Assembly: GCF_026017845.1 (NCBI RefSeq)
Contig: NZ_CP100416.1
Coordinates: 2,269,343-2,333,342 of the forward strand
DNA: 64,000 nt
Reading direction: 5' to 3'
Source of the DNA: Amycolatopsis mediterranei
Lineage (GTDB): Bacteria; Actinomycetota; Actinomycetes; Mycobacteriales; Pseudonocardiaceae
How positions within the stretch are numbered: the first letter of the stretch is position 1; each line of letters opens with the position of its first letter. Positions 53,350-60,705 of the stretch are shown here, piece by piece. A program made the translations under genes and the position numbers. The notes beneath the pieces are model-generated. The model worked only from the letters and a program-made list of their open reading frames with translations, did not search any database and had not been told where the DNA came from.

Positions 53350-53697
53350 GCAGATCGACTGCCAGGTGCCCAGCGCCAGGACGCCGCCGAGCACCGGGAC
53401 CGTCGCGTAGGGCGGCACCAGCGCCGGGAGCACGTGGTCACGGCCGTGACCCGGGCTCCCGTGCCGGTGCCGCCAGCGGCCGTCTCGGGGGAGCAACTCG
53501 TCGAGCGCGGTCAGCAGGTCCTCGTCGCTGCCGGCGCCGGTTTCCAGGATGGCCAGCCCGGCGGTGGCGTGCGGGACCCAGACGTGCAGCAGCCCGTCGG
53601 TGGCGTCGGCGTCGCGCAGGAAGGCCTCGGCTTCGTGGGTGAGGTCGTGGACGACGGCTTCGGAGCCGGTGCGGACCTCGATCTCGGTGGAGTACAT
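53287..53697 (-). CDS. yjbQ: YjbQ/UPF0047 family protein
   Basis: 136 residues. HVWVPHATAGLAILETGAGSDEDLLTALDELLP, HGSPGHGRDHVLPALVPP and LGTWQSICLVD are the conserved UPF0047 blocks. Some members have weak thiamine-phosphate synthase activity; true function is unclear. ATG 53697 is seven bases after TAGGCT, so leaderless. Overlaps the permease-like gene at its 3' end. Confidence 0.92.
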   Translation of the reverse strand: MYSTEIEVRTGSEAVVHDLTHEAEAFLRDADATDGLLHVWVPHATAGLAILETGAGSDEDLLTALDELLPRDGRWRHRHGSPGHGRDHVLPALVPPYATVPVLGGVLALGTWQSICLVDTNLDNPVRKVRFSLLAG

Positions 53698-53859
53698 GCG
53701 GCCCAGCCTAAGGAGCCGCGGGCTTCTTCGCGGGTTCGGCGGTCATGGTGGGTCCAGCTGCTCGAGCACTACGCCGGGCAGCTGCCGCGGCCCGGGCTGC
53801 CGGACGGTCCGCGGAAAGCCGGACGGGGACCGGCCCCGCTACCGCGACCAGGTGTTCGC

Positions 53860-54504
53860 TCAGGAATCCAGGTAGCGCAGCACCGCGAGCACCCGGCGGT
53901 TGTCCCCTTCGGACGGTGGCAGGCCGAGCTTGCCGAAGATCGACGTCACGTACTTCTCCACCGAGCCGGGCGAAAGGAACAGCTTCGCCGCGATCGCGGA
54001 GTTCGACCGGCCTTCCGCCATCAGGCCCAGCACATCGCGTTCCCGCGGGGTGAGCGCGCCGAGCGCGTCCGTCCGGCGCGTCGCCGAGAACAGCTGGCTG
54101 ACGACTTCGGAGTCGAGGACCGTTTCGCCGTCCGCCACCCGGCGCAGCGCGTCGAGGAAGTCCGAGACCTCGGCCACGCGGTCTTTGAGCAGGTAGCCGA
54201 CGCCGCCCGCGCGGTCGGCCAGCAGCTGGGCCGCGTACTTCGTCTCGACGTACTGGGAAAACAGCAGGATCGCGCAGCCCGGGAGCTCGCGGCGCAGCGC
54301 GATCGCCGCCCGCAGGCCTTCGTCGGTGTGCGTCGGCGGCATCCTGATGTCCACAATGGACACGTCGGGTGCGTGGGTGCCGACCGCTTCGCGCAGCGCG
54401 TCGGCGTCCTTCACCGCGGCGACGACTTGGTGGCCGCGGAAGGTCAGCAGCTCGACGAGGCCGTGGCGCAGGATGGTGGAGTCCTCCGCGATGACGATCC
54501 GCAT
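53860..54504 (-). CDS. NarL/LuxR-type response regulator
   Basis: 214 residues: receiver domain with IAEDSTILRHG (acidic pocket), phospho-Asp in VSIVDIRMPP and Lys in GYLLKDRV; C-terminal LuxR helix-turn-helix LTPRERDVLGLMAEGRSNSAIA followed by LSPGSVEKYVTSIFGKLGL. It should be phosphorylated by the kinase encoded nine bases upstream and regulate transcription. Confidence 0.95.
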   Translation of the reverse strand: MRIVIAEDSTILRHGLVELLTFRGHQVVAAVKDADALREAVGTHAPDVSIVDIRMPPTHTDEGLRAAIALRRELPGCAILLFSQYVETKYAAQLLADRAGGVGYLLKDRVAEVSDFLDALRRVADGETVLDSEVVSQLFSATRRTDALGALTPRERDVLGLMAEGRSNSAIAAKLFLSPGSVEKYVTSIFGKLGLPPSEGDNRRVLAVLRYLDS

Positions 54505-54513
54505 GCCGCGACC

Positions 54514-55779
54514 CTAGCGGGGCAGCGGCACCCGTGCGGACACTTCGGTCGGACCGCCTTGCGGGCTGCTGACGGTCAGTTCGCCGTCGACCGTGCGCAG
54601 CCGCTCGGCGACGCCGGCCAGGCCGCCGCCCGGCACGATCCGCGCGCCGCCGGAGCCGCTGTCGCGGACACGCAGCCGCAGGACGTCGCGCTCCTCGGTG
54701 ACTTCGACCAGCGTCGTCCCGCCGTGTTTCGCGGCGTTCGTGAGCAGCTCGGCGGCGCTGAAGTAGAGGATCGTCTCCAGCGAGGGCGGTGGACGGCGCG
54801 GCAGGTCCACGGCGACCCGCGCGTCGATCCCGGACGTCGCGACGAGCGTGGCGAGGGCGACGTCGAGGCCGGCGTCCAGCGCGGCCGGGTGGATGCCGCG
54901 GGCGAGGTCGCGCAGCTCGGTCAGCGCCTGCTTGGCGTTGGCGTGCGCGGCGGTGACCAGCTCGTTGACCTGCGGGAGGCCGGCGTCCGCCAGTTCGTCC
55001 TTGGCCAGTCCGAGCTTCATGGCCAGCGCGACGAGCTGGGCCTGCGCGCCGTCGTGGAGGTCGCGTTCGATGCGGCGCAGCCGCAGGGCGGCGTCCTCGA
55101 CCGCGGTCGCGCGGCTCGCTTCGAGGTCACGCACCCGTTCGGTCAGCTCACGCGCGCCGAGCAGCCCGACGACCAGCAGCCGGTCGAGGGCGGCGAAGGC
55201 GTGCGTCACCCGCGGCAGCGCGACCAGCACGAGCAGCCCCGACGCCGACCAGACCAGCGCACCGGCCCAGCTTTCGGCGTGGATGGCGAAGACCGGCAGC
55301 CGGCGTTCGCCCAGCGGGAACCAGAGGAAGGAGTAGGTGGTGGCGGCGACGCTGTAGACGGTCGCGACGAAGACGGTGAAGAGGCCGGCCAGCGTGAGCG
55401 GCAGCCGCAGGAGCAGGTAACCGGCGGCCCGCCAGCCCGCCGGATCGCCGACGCGCGCTTTGACCCAGCTCCACAGCCCGGGCTTGAGTTCGGGCCGCCG
55501 CGGCGCGGGGACGCTGACGCCGAGCAGGCGTTTCGCGAGGCCGCGGTGGGCGGCGCCGAGGCCGCGGGCGTAGAAGACGGCGCCGGCCAGGACGAGGAAG
55601 CCGAGCAGGACCGGGGTGAGCCAGAGGCCGAGCGCGACGACGACGAGGAAGCTGACCAGCGAGAAGACGGTGAGCGGGGCGGCGAGCGACAACCAGAGGT
55701 ACTCGGCCCGGAAGTCCCGCGAGGCGAGGGGGCCGAAGACGCGGCGCAGGGGGTGGTGGGGTGGGTCGAGGGTGGTCAC
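54514..55779 (-). CDS. NarL-partner sensor histidine kinase
   Basis: 421 residues. Four to six membrane helices in the N-terminal half around a DUF/sensor-like region, then HisKA_3 with the phospho-His in RRIERDLHDGAQAQLVALAM, and an HATPase with AAELLTNAAKHGG (N box) and GGGLAGVAERL (G box). Short extracellular loops suggest intramembrane sensing. GTG 55779 is preferred; an upstream in-frame start at 55815 is possible. A RecA-NDp-like repeat lies about 150 bases upstream in the right orientation. Confidence 0.92.
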   Translation of the reverse strand: MTTLDPPHHPLRRVFGPLASRDFRAEYLWLSLAAPLTVFSLVSFLVVVALGLWLTPVLLGFLVLAGAVFYARGLGAAHRGLAKRLLGVSVPAPRRPELKPGLWSWVKARVGDPAGWRAAGYLLLRLPLTLAGLFTVFVATVYSVAATTYSFLWFPLGERRLPVFAIHAESWAGALVWSASGLLVLVALPRVTHAFAALDRLLVVGLLGARELTERVRDLEASRATAVEDAALRLRRIERDLHDGAQAQLVALAMKLGLAKDELADAGLPQVNELVTAAHANAKQALTELRDLARGIHPAALDAGLDVALATLVATSGIDARVAVDLPRRPPPSLETILYFSAAELLTNAAKHGGTTLVEVTEERDVLRLRVRDSGSGGARIVPGGGLAGVAERLRTVDGELTVSSPQGGPTEVSARVPLPR

Positions 55780-55904
55780 GGATTCAGTTTCACCCGGCGC
55801 GGCGGCCGGGCCCATCCGGTTTTCCCCCGGTCCACGCCCCGGAAAGGTCCAGTGTGGTGCCGGGCGCTGCCGATCCGGGTTTCCCCGGTGTGCCCTCAGG
55901 CGGC

Positions 55905-55956
55905 CCGGGGGCGCCCCCCGAATTCCACGCTACCGGAGACCACCGACAATTCCGTC
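55905..55956 (-). repeat. Diverged copy of the dispersed repeat with perfect RecA-NDp motif
   Basis: Related to the 72-bp repeat near 1.6 kb. On the minus strand it reads TTGTCGGTG (55949-55941), eight bases, TAGCGT (55932-55927), followed by GGAATTC and a G-run/C-run palindrome (GGGGGCGCCCCC). It points at the sensor-kinase operon, whose start is about 150 bases away, and could drive it under DNA damage. Confidence 0.7.
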
Positions 55957-55965
55957 ACGCAAAGA

Positions 55966-55997
55966 GCCGGCTCGAGGACCTTCGTCCCCAAGCCGGC
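55966..55997 (-). terminator. Hairpin terminator after the 66-residue gene
   Basis: GCCGGCT and AGCCGGC pair and extend imperfectly to 14 positions around a short loop, followed on the minus strand by TCTTTG. It lies 15 bases after the small gene's stop and insulates the repeat downstream. Confidence 0.65.
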
Positions 55998-56012
55998 CTT
56001 TGTGAAGAGGAC

Positions 56013-56213
56013 TCACAGCGTGTCCGGGTCGTCCTCCTGGGCCCGCTGCGCGGCTTCCCGCATCTCGATGACGTCGGTGAGCCAGTCGCCCGTCTCGCGG
56101 GCGATGTCGCGGATCGCGCCGGTGATGATCGAAGCTATGTTGCCGACGTGCGTCGCCGCTGATTCGGTGATCACCTGCAGGGTGTCCTTCTCCCGTTCGA
56201 ACTGACCCACCAT
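56013..56213 (-). CDS. Small soluble helical protein next to the desaturase
   Basis: 66 residues, strongly helical and amphipathic (EREKDTLQVITESAATHVGN, AIRDIARETGDWLTDVIEMR). No membrane segment. ATG 56213 has GAGGGTG upstream and lies seven bases after the desaturase stop, so it is probably the third gene of that operon. No family recognised. Confidence 0.65.
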   Translation of the reverse strand: MVGQFEREKDTLQVITESAATHVGNIASIITGAIRDIARETGDWLTDVIEMREAAQRAQEDDPDTL

Positions 56214-56220
56214 GTCACCC

Positions 56221-57330
56221 TCACGCTGCTCGGAGCTGCCGGTCGGGTTCCACCGTAACCGGCGACGGCCCACTCTGCGGGAGAGCCAGCTTCACGATCT
56301 TCTTCGCCACCGACCAGAGCTGCTTGCGCAGCGGGCCCGTGTGGTACGGCAGCCCGTACTTCTCGCAGATCGCGCGCACCTCGCCGGCGATCTGCGGGTA
56401 CCGGCGCGCCGGGATGTCGGGGAACAGGTGGTGTTCGATCTGGTGCGACAGGTTGCCGCTCAGGATGTGGAACAGCGGGCCGCCGGTGATGTTCGCCGAT
56501 CCCAGGATCTGGCGCAGGTACCACTGCCCGCGCGACTCCGAAGCCGTCTCCTCCTCGGTGAAGCTCTCGACGTCCGCCGGGAAGTGGCCGCAGAAGATGA
56601 TCGCGAACGCCCAGAGGTTGCGGGTCAGGTTCGCCGTCGCGTTGCCGAGGAAGGTCAGCGGCGCCAGCGGGCCGGTCAGCAGCGGGAACAGGACGTAGTC
56701 CTTCCCGATCTGCCGCGACGCCTTCCGCACGATCCGGCGGAGTACCGGAACGTTCTCGGTCCAGGTCCGCGAGCCCTTGACGACGTTCTCGACTTCGAGG
56801 TCGTGCAGCATGACGCCCCACTGGAAGAAGATCGCCAGCAGCGTCGCGTACACCGGGTTGCCCAGGTAGTAGGGATGCCACTTCTGGGCGGTGTCCATCC
56901 GCAGGATCCCGTAGCCGACGTCGCGGTCCTTGTCGACGATGTTCGTGTACGTGTGGTGGATGTAGTTGTGCGAGTGCCGCCAGTTCTCCGCCGGCGCCAC
57001 GGTGTCCCACTCGAACCGCTGCGAGCTCAGCGCCGGGTCGCGCGTCCAGTCGTACTGGCCGTGCATGACGTTGTGGCCGATCTCCATGTTGTCGAGGATC
57101 TTGGCCAGCGACAGCGCGCCGACGCCGGCGAGCCACGCCGGCGGGAAGAACCCGGCGAACAGCAGCGCCCGCCCGGCGACCTCCAGGCCGCGCTGTTTCT
57201 TGATGATGTCGTGGATGTAGTCGACGTCTTCCTGGCCCAGGTCGTCGACGATCCGCTGCCGCAGCGCGTCGAGCTCGCGGCCGAACTCCTCGACCTGTTC
57301 CGGGGTCAGGCGGTCCTGCAGACCGGTCAT
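56221..57330 (-). CDS. Membrane fatty-acid desaturase (DesA3-like)
   Basis: 369 residues. The three histidine boxes of diiron acyl desaturases are GHNVMH (about residue 88), HSHNYIHH (about 122) and HQIEHH (about 303). It introduces a double bond into acyl chains (delta-9 type by analogy with mycobacterial DesA3). Electrons should come from the ferredoxin reductase encoded 10 bases upstream. ATG 57330. Confidence 0.94.
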   Translation of the reverse strand: MTGLQDRLTPEQVEEFGRELDALRQRIVDDLGQEDVDYIHDIIKKQRGLEVAGRALLFAGFFPPAWLAGVGALSLAKILDNMEIGHNVMHGQYDWTRDPALSSQRFEWDTVAPAENWRHSHNYIHHTYTNIVDKDRDVGYGILRMDTAQKWHPYYLGNPVYATLLAIFFQWGVMLHDLEVENVVKGSRTWTENVPVLRRIVRKASRQIGKDYVLFPLLTGPLAPLTFLGNATANLTRNLWAFAIIFCGHFPADVESFTEEETASESRGQWYLRQILGSANITGGPLFHILSGNLSHQIEHHLFPDIPARRYPQIAGEVRAICEKYGLPYHTGPLRKQLWSVAKKIVKLALPQSGPSPVTVEPDRQLRAA

Positions 57331-57340
57331 GGCTGTCTCC

Positions 57341-58408
57341 CTAAGCGTCGATCTCGACGTCCCCGACGGGGACGGAGATGCAGAGCTGGATTTCTTCGTC
57401 TTCTTCGCCGGAGATCTCGCCCGTCTTGGCGTTGCGGACACGTCCGGCCGTCTTGAGCTGGGTGCACGAGAAGCAGATGCCCATCCGGCAGCCGTGCTCC
57501 GGCGAGAGCCCGGCCTCTTCGGCCTGCTCCAGCAACGGCTTCCCCGAGTTCGCGCACTCGCGCCCGCTGCGCTTGAAGCGCACCTGGCCCTCGGCGTTCT
57601 CCGTGTCGAAGGTCAGCGCCGGCGGCGTGAACTCTTCGGTGTGCACCCGTTCACCGAGCTCCTCACGCACGGCGTCCATCAAAGGCTTCGGGCCGCAGAC
57701 GAACGCGTCGGCGTCGCGGAACCACGGGGCGACCCGCTCGAGGTGCTCGGGCGAGAAGAACCCGGTCAGGTCCCCGCCTTCCGAGTGGGTGTAGGCGTGC
57801 ACGACCCGCAGCCCGGGGTGCCGGGCGGCGAGCTCGGCCAGTTCGGTGCGGTAGAGCGCGTCGGCCGGGCCGTTCGAGTACTGCACGAACACGATCTCGC
57901 CGGCGTGGCCCTCGTCGGCCAGCGTGCGGGCCATGGCGAGCACCGGCGTGATGCCACTGCCGCCGGCGATCAGCAGCACGCGGTCCGGCCGCTCGGCGGG
58001 CAAGGTGAAGCCACCGTCCGGAGTGGACAGATTGACCACCGAGCCGACGCCGATCGTGCGGTTCAGGTGCCCGGAGACCAGGCCCTGCTCCTTGACCGTG
58101 AACTCCAGTTCGCCGTCGTACTGCGAACCGCACGGCGAATAGCAGCGCGTGCGCCGGACGCCGTCGATCTCCACCTGCAGGCGGACGTACTGGCCGGCGG
58201 TGAAGCCCGGCCACGCGCGGCTGGGCCGCACGGTGAGCGTGACGCTGTCGGGCGTCTGCTTGCGCACCGCCGTGACCAGCCCGCGGATCTCGCGGCGGAC
58301 CAGCATCGGGTCGACGAGCTCCAGGTACCGGTCCATCCCGTGCGGCGTCAGCAGCGCCTCGGCCAGCGAGGCGAGGCCGCGCACCCGCCGGGGGATGAGC
58401 GCCGTCAT
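57341..58408 (-). CDS. Flavodoxin-reductase/ferredoxin electron donor to the desaturase
   Basis: 355 residues: FAD-binding domain (AGQYVRLQVEIDGVRRTRCYSP), NAD(P)-binding domain (VLLIAGGSGITPVLAMARTL, FVCGPKPLMDAV) and a C-terminal plant-type [2Fe-2S] ferredoxin domain (CRMGICFSC with a later Cys in IQLCIS). This is the Rv3230c type, partner of DesA3 in mycobacteria. Operon with the desaturase; divergent from the TetR gene. Confidence 0.94.
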   Translation of the reverse strand: MTALIPRRVRGLASLAEALLTPHGMDRYLELVDPMLVRREIRGLVTAVRKQTPDSVTLTVRPSRAWPGFTAGQYVRLQVEIDGVRRTRCYSPCGSQYDGELEFTVKEQGLVSGHLNRTIGVGSVVNLSTPDGGFTLPAERPDRVLLIAGGSGITPVLAMARTLADEGHAGEIVFVQYSNGPADALYRTELAELAARHPGLRVVHAYTHSEGGDLTGFFSPEHLERVAPWFRDADAFVCGPKPLMDAVREELGERVHTEEFTPPALTFDTENAEGQVRFKRSGRECANSGKPLLEQAEEAGLSPEHGCRMGICFSCTQLKTAGRVRNAKTGEISGEEDEEIQLCISVPVGDVEIDA

Positions 58409-58427
58409 CGGGAACCTCCTCGATTAC

Positions 58428-58458
58428 AGTGAACGGCTGTACACTCAACAGTGCACTG
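58428..58458. promoter_or_regulatory. Operators between desaturase operon and TetR gene
   Basis: AGTGAAC-N4-GTACACT (58428-58445) is an imperfect palindrome, and CAGTGCACTG (58449-58458) a perfect one. Both lie over the reductase-gene promoter (TGTAAT on the minus strand at 58430-58425) and before the TetR gene. AGTG/CACT half-sites resemble those read by DesT/FasR-type regulators. Confidence 0.65.
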
Positions 58459-58501
58459 CAGGAGTGGACGCCCTGTCAACGCGAGACCCCGAGGATGTGA
58501 C

Positions 58502-59161
58502 GTGAGCAACGCGGTGGACACCCGTACGCTGGACTTCGTGTCCGAACCCCTGACGCCGGTGAGCCGCCAAGAGCGCAAACTGCGCACCCGGCAGACGTTG
58601 CTGGACACCGCGCTCGAACTGCTGGCCGACCGGCCGTTCGCCACGCTCTCGCTGCGCGAGGTCGCCAAGGGCGCCGGCATCGTCCCGACGGCCTTCTACC
58701 GGCACTTCGCCTCGATGGAGGACCTGGGCGTCGCGCTCGTCGAAGAGGCGACGCGCACGCTGCGCGGCATGATCCGCTCCGCGCGCACGGATCCGGACAC
58801 CTACCAGGGGATGATCAGCGCGTCGGTGACGACGCTGCACCAATTCGTCCGGGCGAACGAGGACCATTTCCGGTTCCTCACCCGCGAGCGGTACGCCGGC
58901 GGCTCGCTCGCCGAGGCGATCGGCGTCGAACTGCGCCTGTTCTCCGGCGACCTCGCGATCGATCTCGCCCGGTTCCCGAAGCTGCGCGAGTGGAGCACCG
59001 AAGACCTCCACATGCTGGCCGACTTGATCGTTTCCGTGATGCTGACGACCATTGTCGAACTGCTGGAAGCCCGCCCTGGTGAAGACGAGAAAATCACCGG
59101 AACGGCGGAAAAACGGCTGCGTCTGGTCCTGCTGGGCGTCCCGCACTGGAAATCCGCCTGA
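58502..59161 (+). CDS. TetR-family regulator of the desaturase operon (DesT-like)
   Basis: 219 residues. The TetR helix-turn-helix is TLSLREVAKGAGIVPTAFYRHFASMEDL (about 45-72); the C-terminal ligand domain is helical (ISASVTTLHQFVRANEDHFR). The arrangement, divergent from desaturase plus reductase genes, matches DesT of Pseudomonas and related acyl-CoA-sensing regulators. It probably senses the acyl-CoA saturation state. GTG 58502 has GAGG seven bases upstream. Confidence 0.9.
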   Translation: MSNAVDTRTLDFVSEPLTPVSRQERKLRTRQTLLDTALELLADRPFATLSLREVAKGAGIVPTAFYRHFASMEDLGVALVEEATRTLRGMIRSARTDPDTYQGMISASVTTLHQFVRANEDHFRFLTRERYAGGSLAEAIGVELRLFSGDLAIDLARFPKLREWSTEDLHMLADLIVSVMLTTIVELLEARPGEDEKITGTAEKRLRLVLLGVPHWKSA

Positions 59162-59284
59162 ACGTTTCCTGCCAGACCTTCGTATCTTCTGGCACAACCC
59201 GGAGACTTGCGACCCACGTCACTGGGGACTGTCGGTCCGGCGTGGTACAACCCTCGGATCGTGCCTCGCCGATGAGGAGGTCGT

Positions 59285-60397
59285 GTGACGGACAGCGAAC
59301 AGAGCCAGCAGCTCACCGTGGGTGTGGTGGCCGAATCACGCCCCGGGGAGCGGCGGGTGGCCATGGTGCCCAAGCTCGTCGGGCGGCTCGTGCAGCGCGG
59401 GCTGCGCGTCGTCGTCGAGCCGGGTGCCGGGTCCGGTGCGCACCTGAGTGACGACGCGTACACCCAGGCGGGCGCCGAACTCGGCGACGCCTGGGGAGCG
59501 CCGATCGTCGTGAAGGTCAACCCGCCTTCGCCCGCGGAAGTCGGGAAACTGAGCCGGGGCGCCGTGCTCGTCGGTTTCCTCGATCCGCGTGGCAACCCGG
59601 ACGGGCTCGCGAAGCTCGAAGAAGCGGGGTTACGCGCCTTCGCGATGGAGGCGGTCCCGCGGATTTCCCGGGCGCAGGCGATGGACGCGCTGTCGTCGCA
59701 GGCCAGCATCGGCGGCTACCGCGCGGTGCTGCTCGCCGCGCAGAAGCTCCCGCGGTTCTTCCCGATGCTCACCACCGCGGCCGGCACCGTCCCGCCGGCC
59801 AAGGTGCTGGTGCTCGGCGCCGGCGTCGCCGGGCTGCAGGCGCTGGCCACCGCGAAACGGCTCGGCGCGCAGACCACCGGCTACGACGTGCGGCCCGAGG
59901 TCGCCGAACAGGTCAAGTCGCTCGGCGCGCAGTTCCTCGACCTCGGCATCGAGGCGGTCGGCGAAGGCGGGTACGCCCGCGAGCTGACGGCCGAGGAGCG
60001 CGACGAGCAGCAGCGGCGGCTCACCGAGGCCATCACGAAGTTCGACGTCGTCATCACCACGGCGCTGGTCCCGGGCCGCAAGGCACCGACCCTGGTCACC
60101 GCGGACGCCGTCAAGGGCATGCCCGCCGGGTCGGTCGTCGTCGACCTCGCCGGCGAAACCGGCGGCAACTGCGAGCTGACCAAGCCGGGCGAGGACGTCG
60201 TGGAGCACGACGTCACCATCTCGTCCCCGCTGAACCTGCCCGCCGAAATGCCTTCGCACGCCAGCGAGCTGTACGCGCGCAACGTCACCGAGCTGCTGGA
60301 GCTGCTGGTGACGAAGGAAGGCGCGCTCGAGCTGAACTTCGAGGACGAGATCGTCGCCGGTGCCTGCGTGGCCGGGCGCGAAGGGAGCGCGTCGTGA
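59285..60397 (+). CDS. pntAA: NAD(P) transhydrogenase alpha subunit, soluble part
   Basis: 370 residues, the NAD(H)-binding domain I of proton-translocating transhydrogenase. AESRPGERRVAMVPKLVGRLV, the RISRAQAMDALSSQASIGGYRAV loop and VLGAGVAGLQALATAKRLGA (nucleotide fold) are characteristic. It passes hydride from NADH to NADP+ together with PntB using the proton gradient. GTG 59285 has GAGGAGG upstream. Split alpha subunit, with the membrane part encoded next by GTGA overlap. Confidence 0.96.
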   Translation: MTDSEQSQQLTVGVVAESRPGERRVAMVPKLVGRLVQRGLRVVVEPGAGSGAHLSDDAYTQAGAELGDAWGAPIVVKVNPPSPAEVGKLSRGAVLVGFLDPRGNPDGLAKLEEAGLRAFAMEAVPRISRAQAMDALSSQASIGGYRAVLLAAQKLPRFFPMLTTAAGTVPPAKVLVLGAGVAGLQALATAKRLGAQTTGYDVRPEVAEQVKSLGAQFLDLGIEAVGEGGYARELTAEERDEQQRRLTEAITKFDVVITTALVPGRKAPTLVTADAVKGMPAGSVVVDLAGETGGNCELTKPGEDVVEHDVTISSPLNLPAEMPSHASELYARNVTELLELLVTKEGALELNFEDEIVAGACVAGREGSAS

Positions 60398-60705
60398 GTC
60401 CTTTGGTGCAGAACCTGGCGGTGCTGGTGCTCGCCGGGTTCGTCGGCTTCGCCGTCATCTCCAAGGTGCCCAACACCCTGCACACGCCGCTGATGTCCGG
60501 CACCAACGCCATCCACGGCATCGTGCTGCTCGGCGGGCTGGTCGTGCTCGGCCTCGGCGTCGACGGGGTGTTCAACAAGATCCTGCTGGTGATCGCCATC
60601 GCCTTCGGCACCATCAACGTCGTCGGCGGGTTCCTCGTCACCGACCGGATGCTGTCGATGTTCAAGGCCAAGAAACCCGCCGCCGGTGAGGAGGACGAGA
60701 AGTGA
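60394..60705 (+). CDS. pntAB: NAD(P) transhydrogenase alpha subunit, membrane part
   Basis: 103 residues with three membrane helices; SKVPNTLHTPLMSGTNAIHG is the conserved loop of domain IIa. It anchors the NAD(H) subunit and forms part of the proton channel. GTGA overlaps link it to the genes on both sides. Confidence 0.96.
   Translation: MSPLVQNLAVLVLAGFVGFAVISKVPNTLHTPLMSGTNAIHGIVLLGGLVVLGLGVDGVFNKILLVIAIAFGTINVVGGFLVTDRMLSMFKAKKPAAGEEDEK

Noticed and set aside
53698-53859. Gene remnant between yjbQ and the response regulator
   Set aside because: One frame reads LLEHYAGQLPRPGLPDG, but there is no start, no recognisable family and no length; too weak to call a pseudogene.
59230-59251. RecA-NDp-like sequence before pntAA (TGTCGGTC-N8-TACAAC)
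   Set aside because: Fails the last G of the -35 block and the final T of TANNNT; could still be an ordinary promoter.
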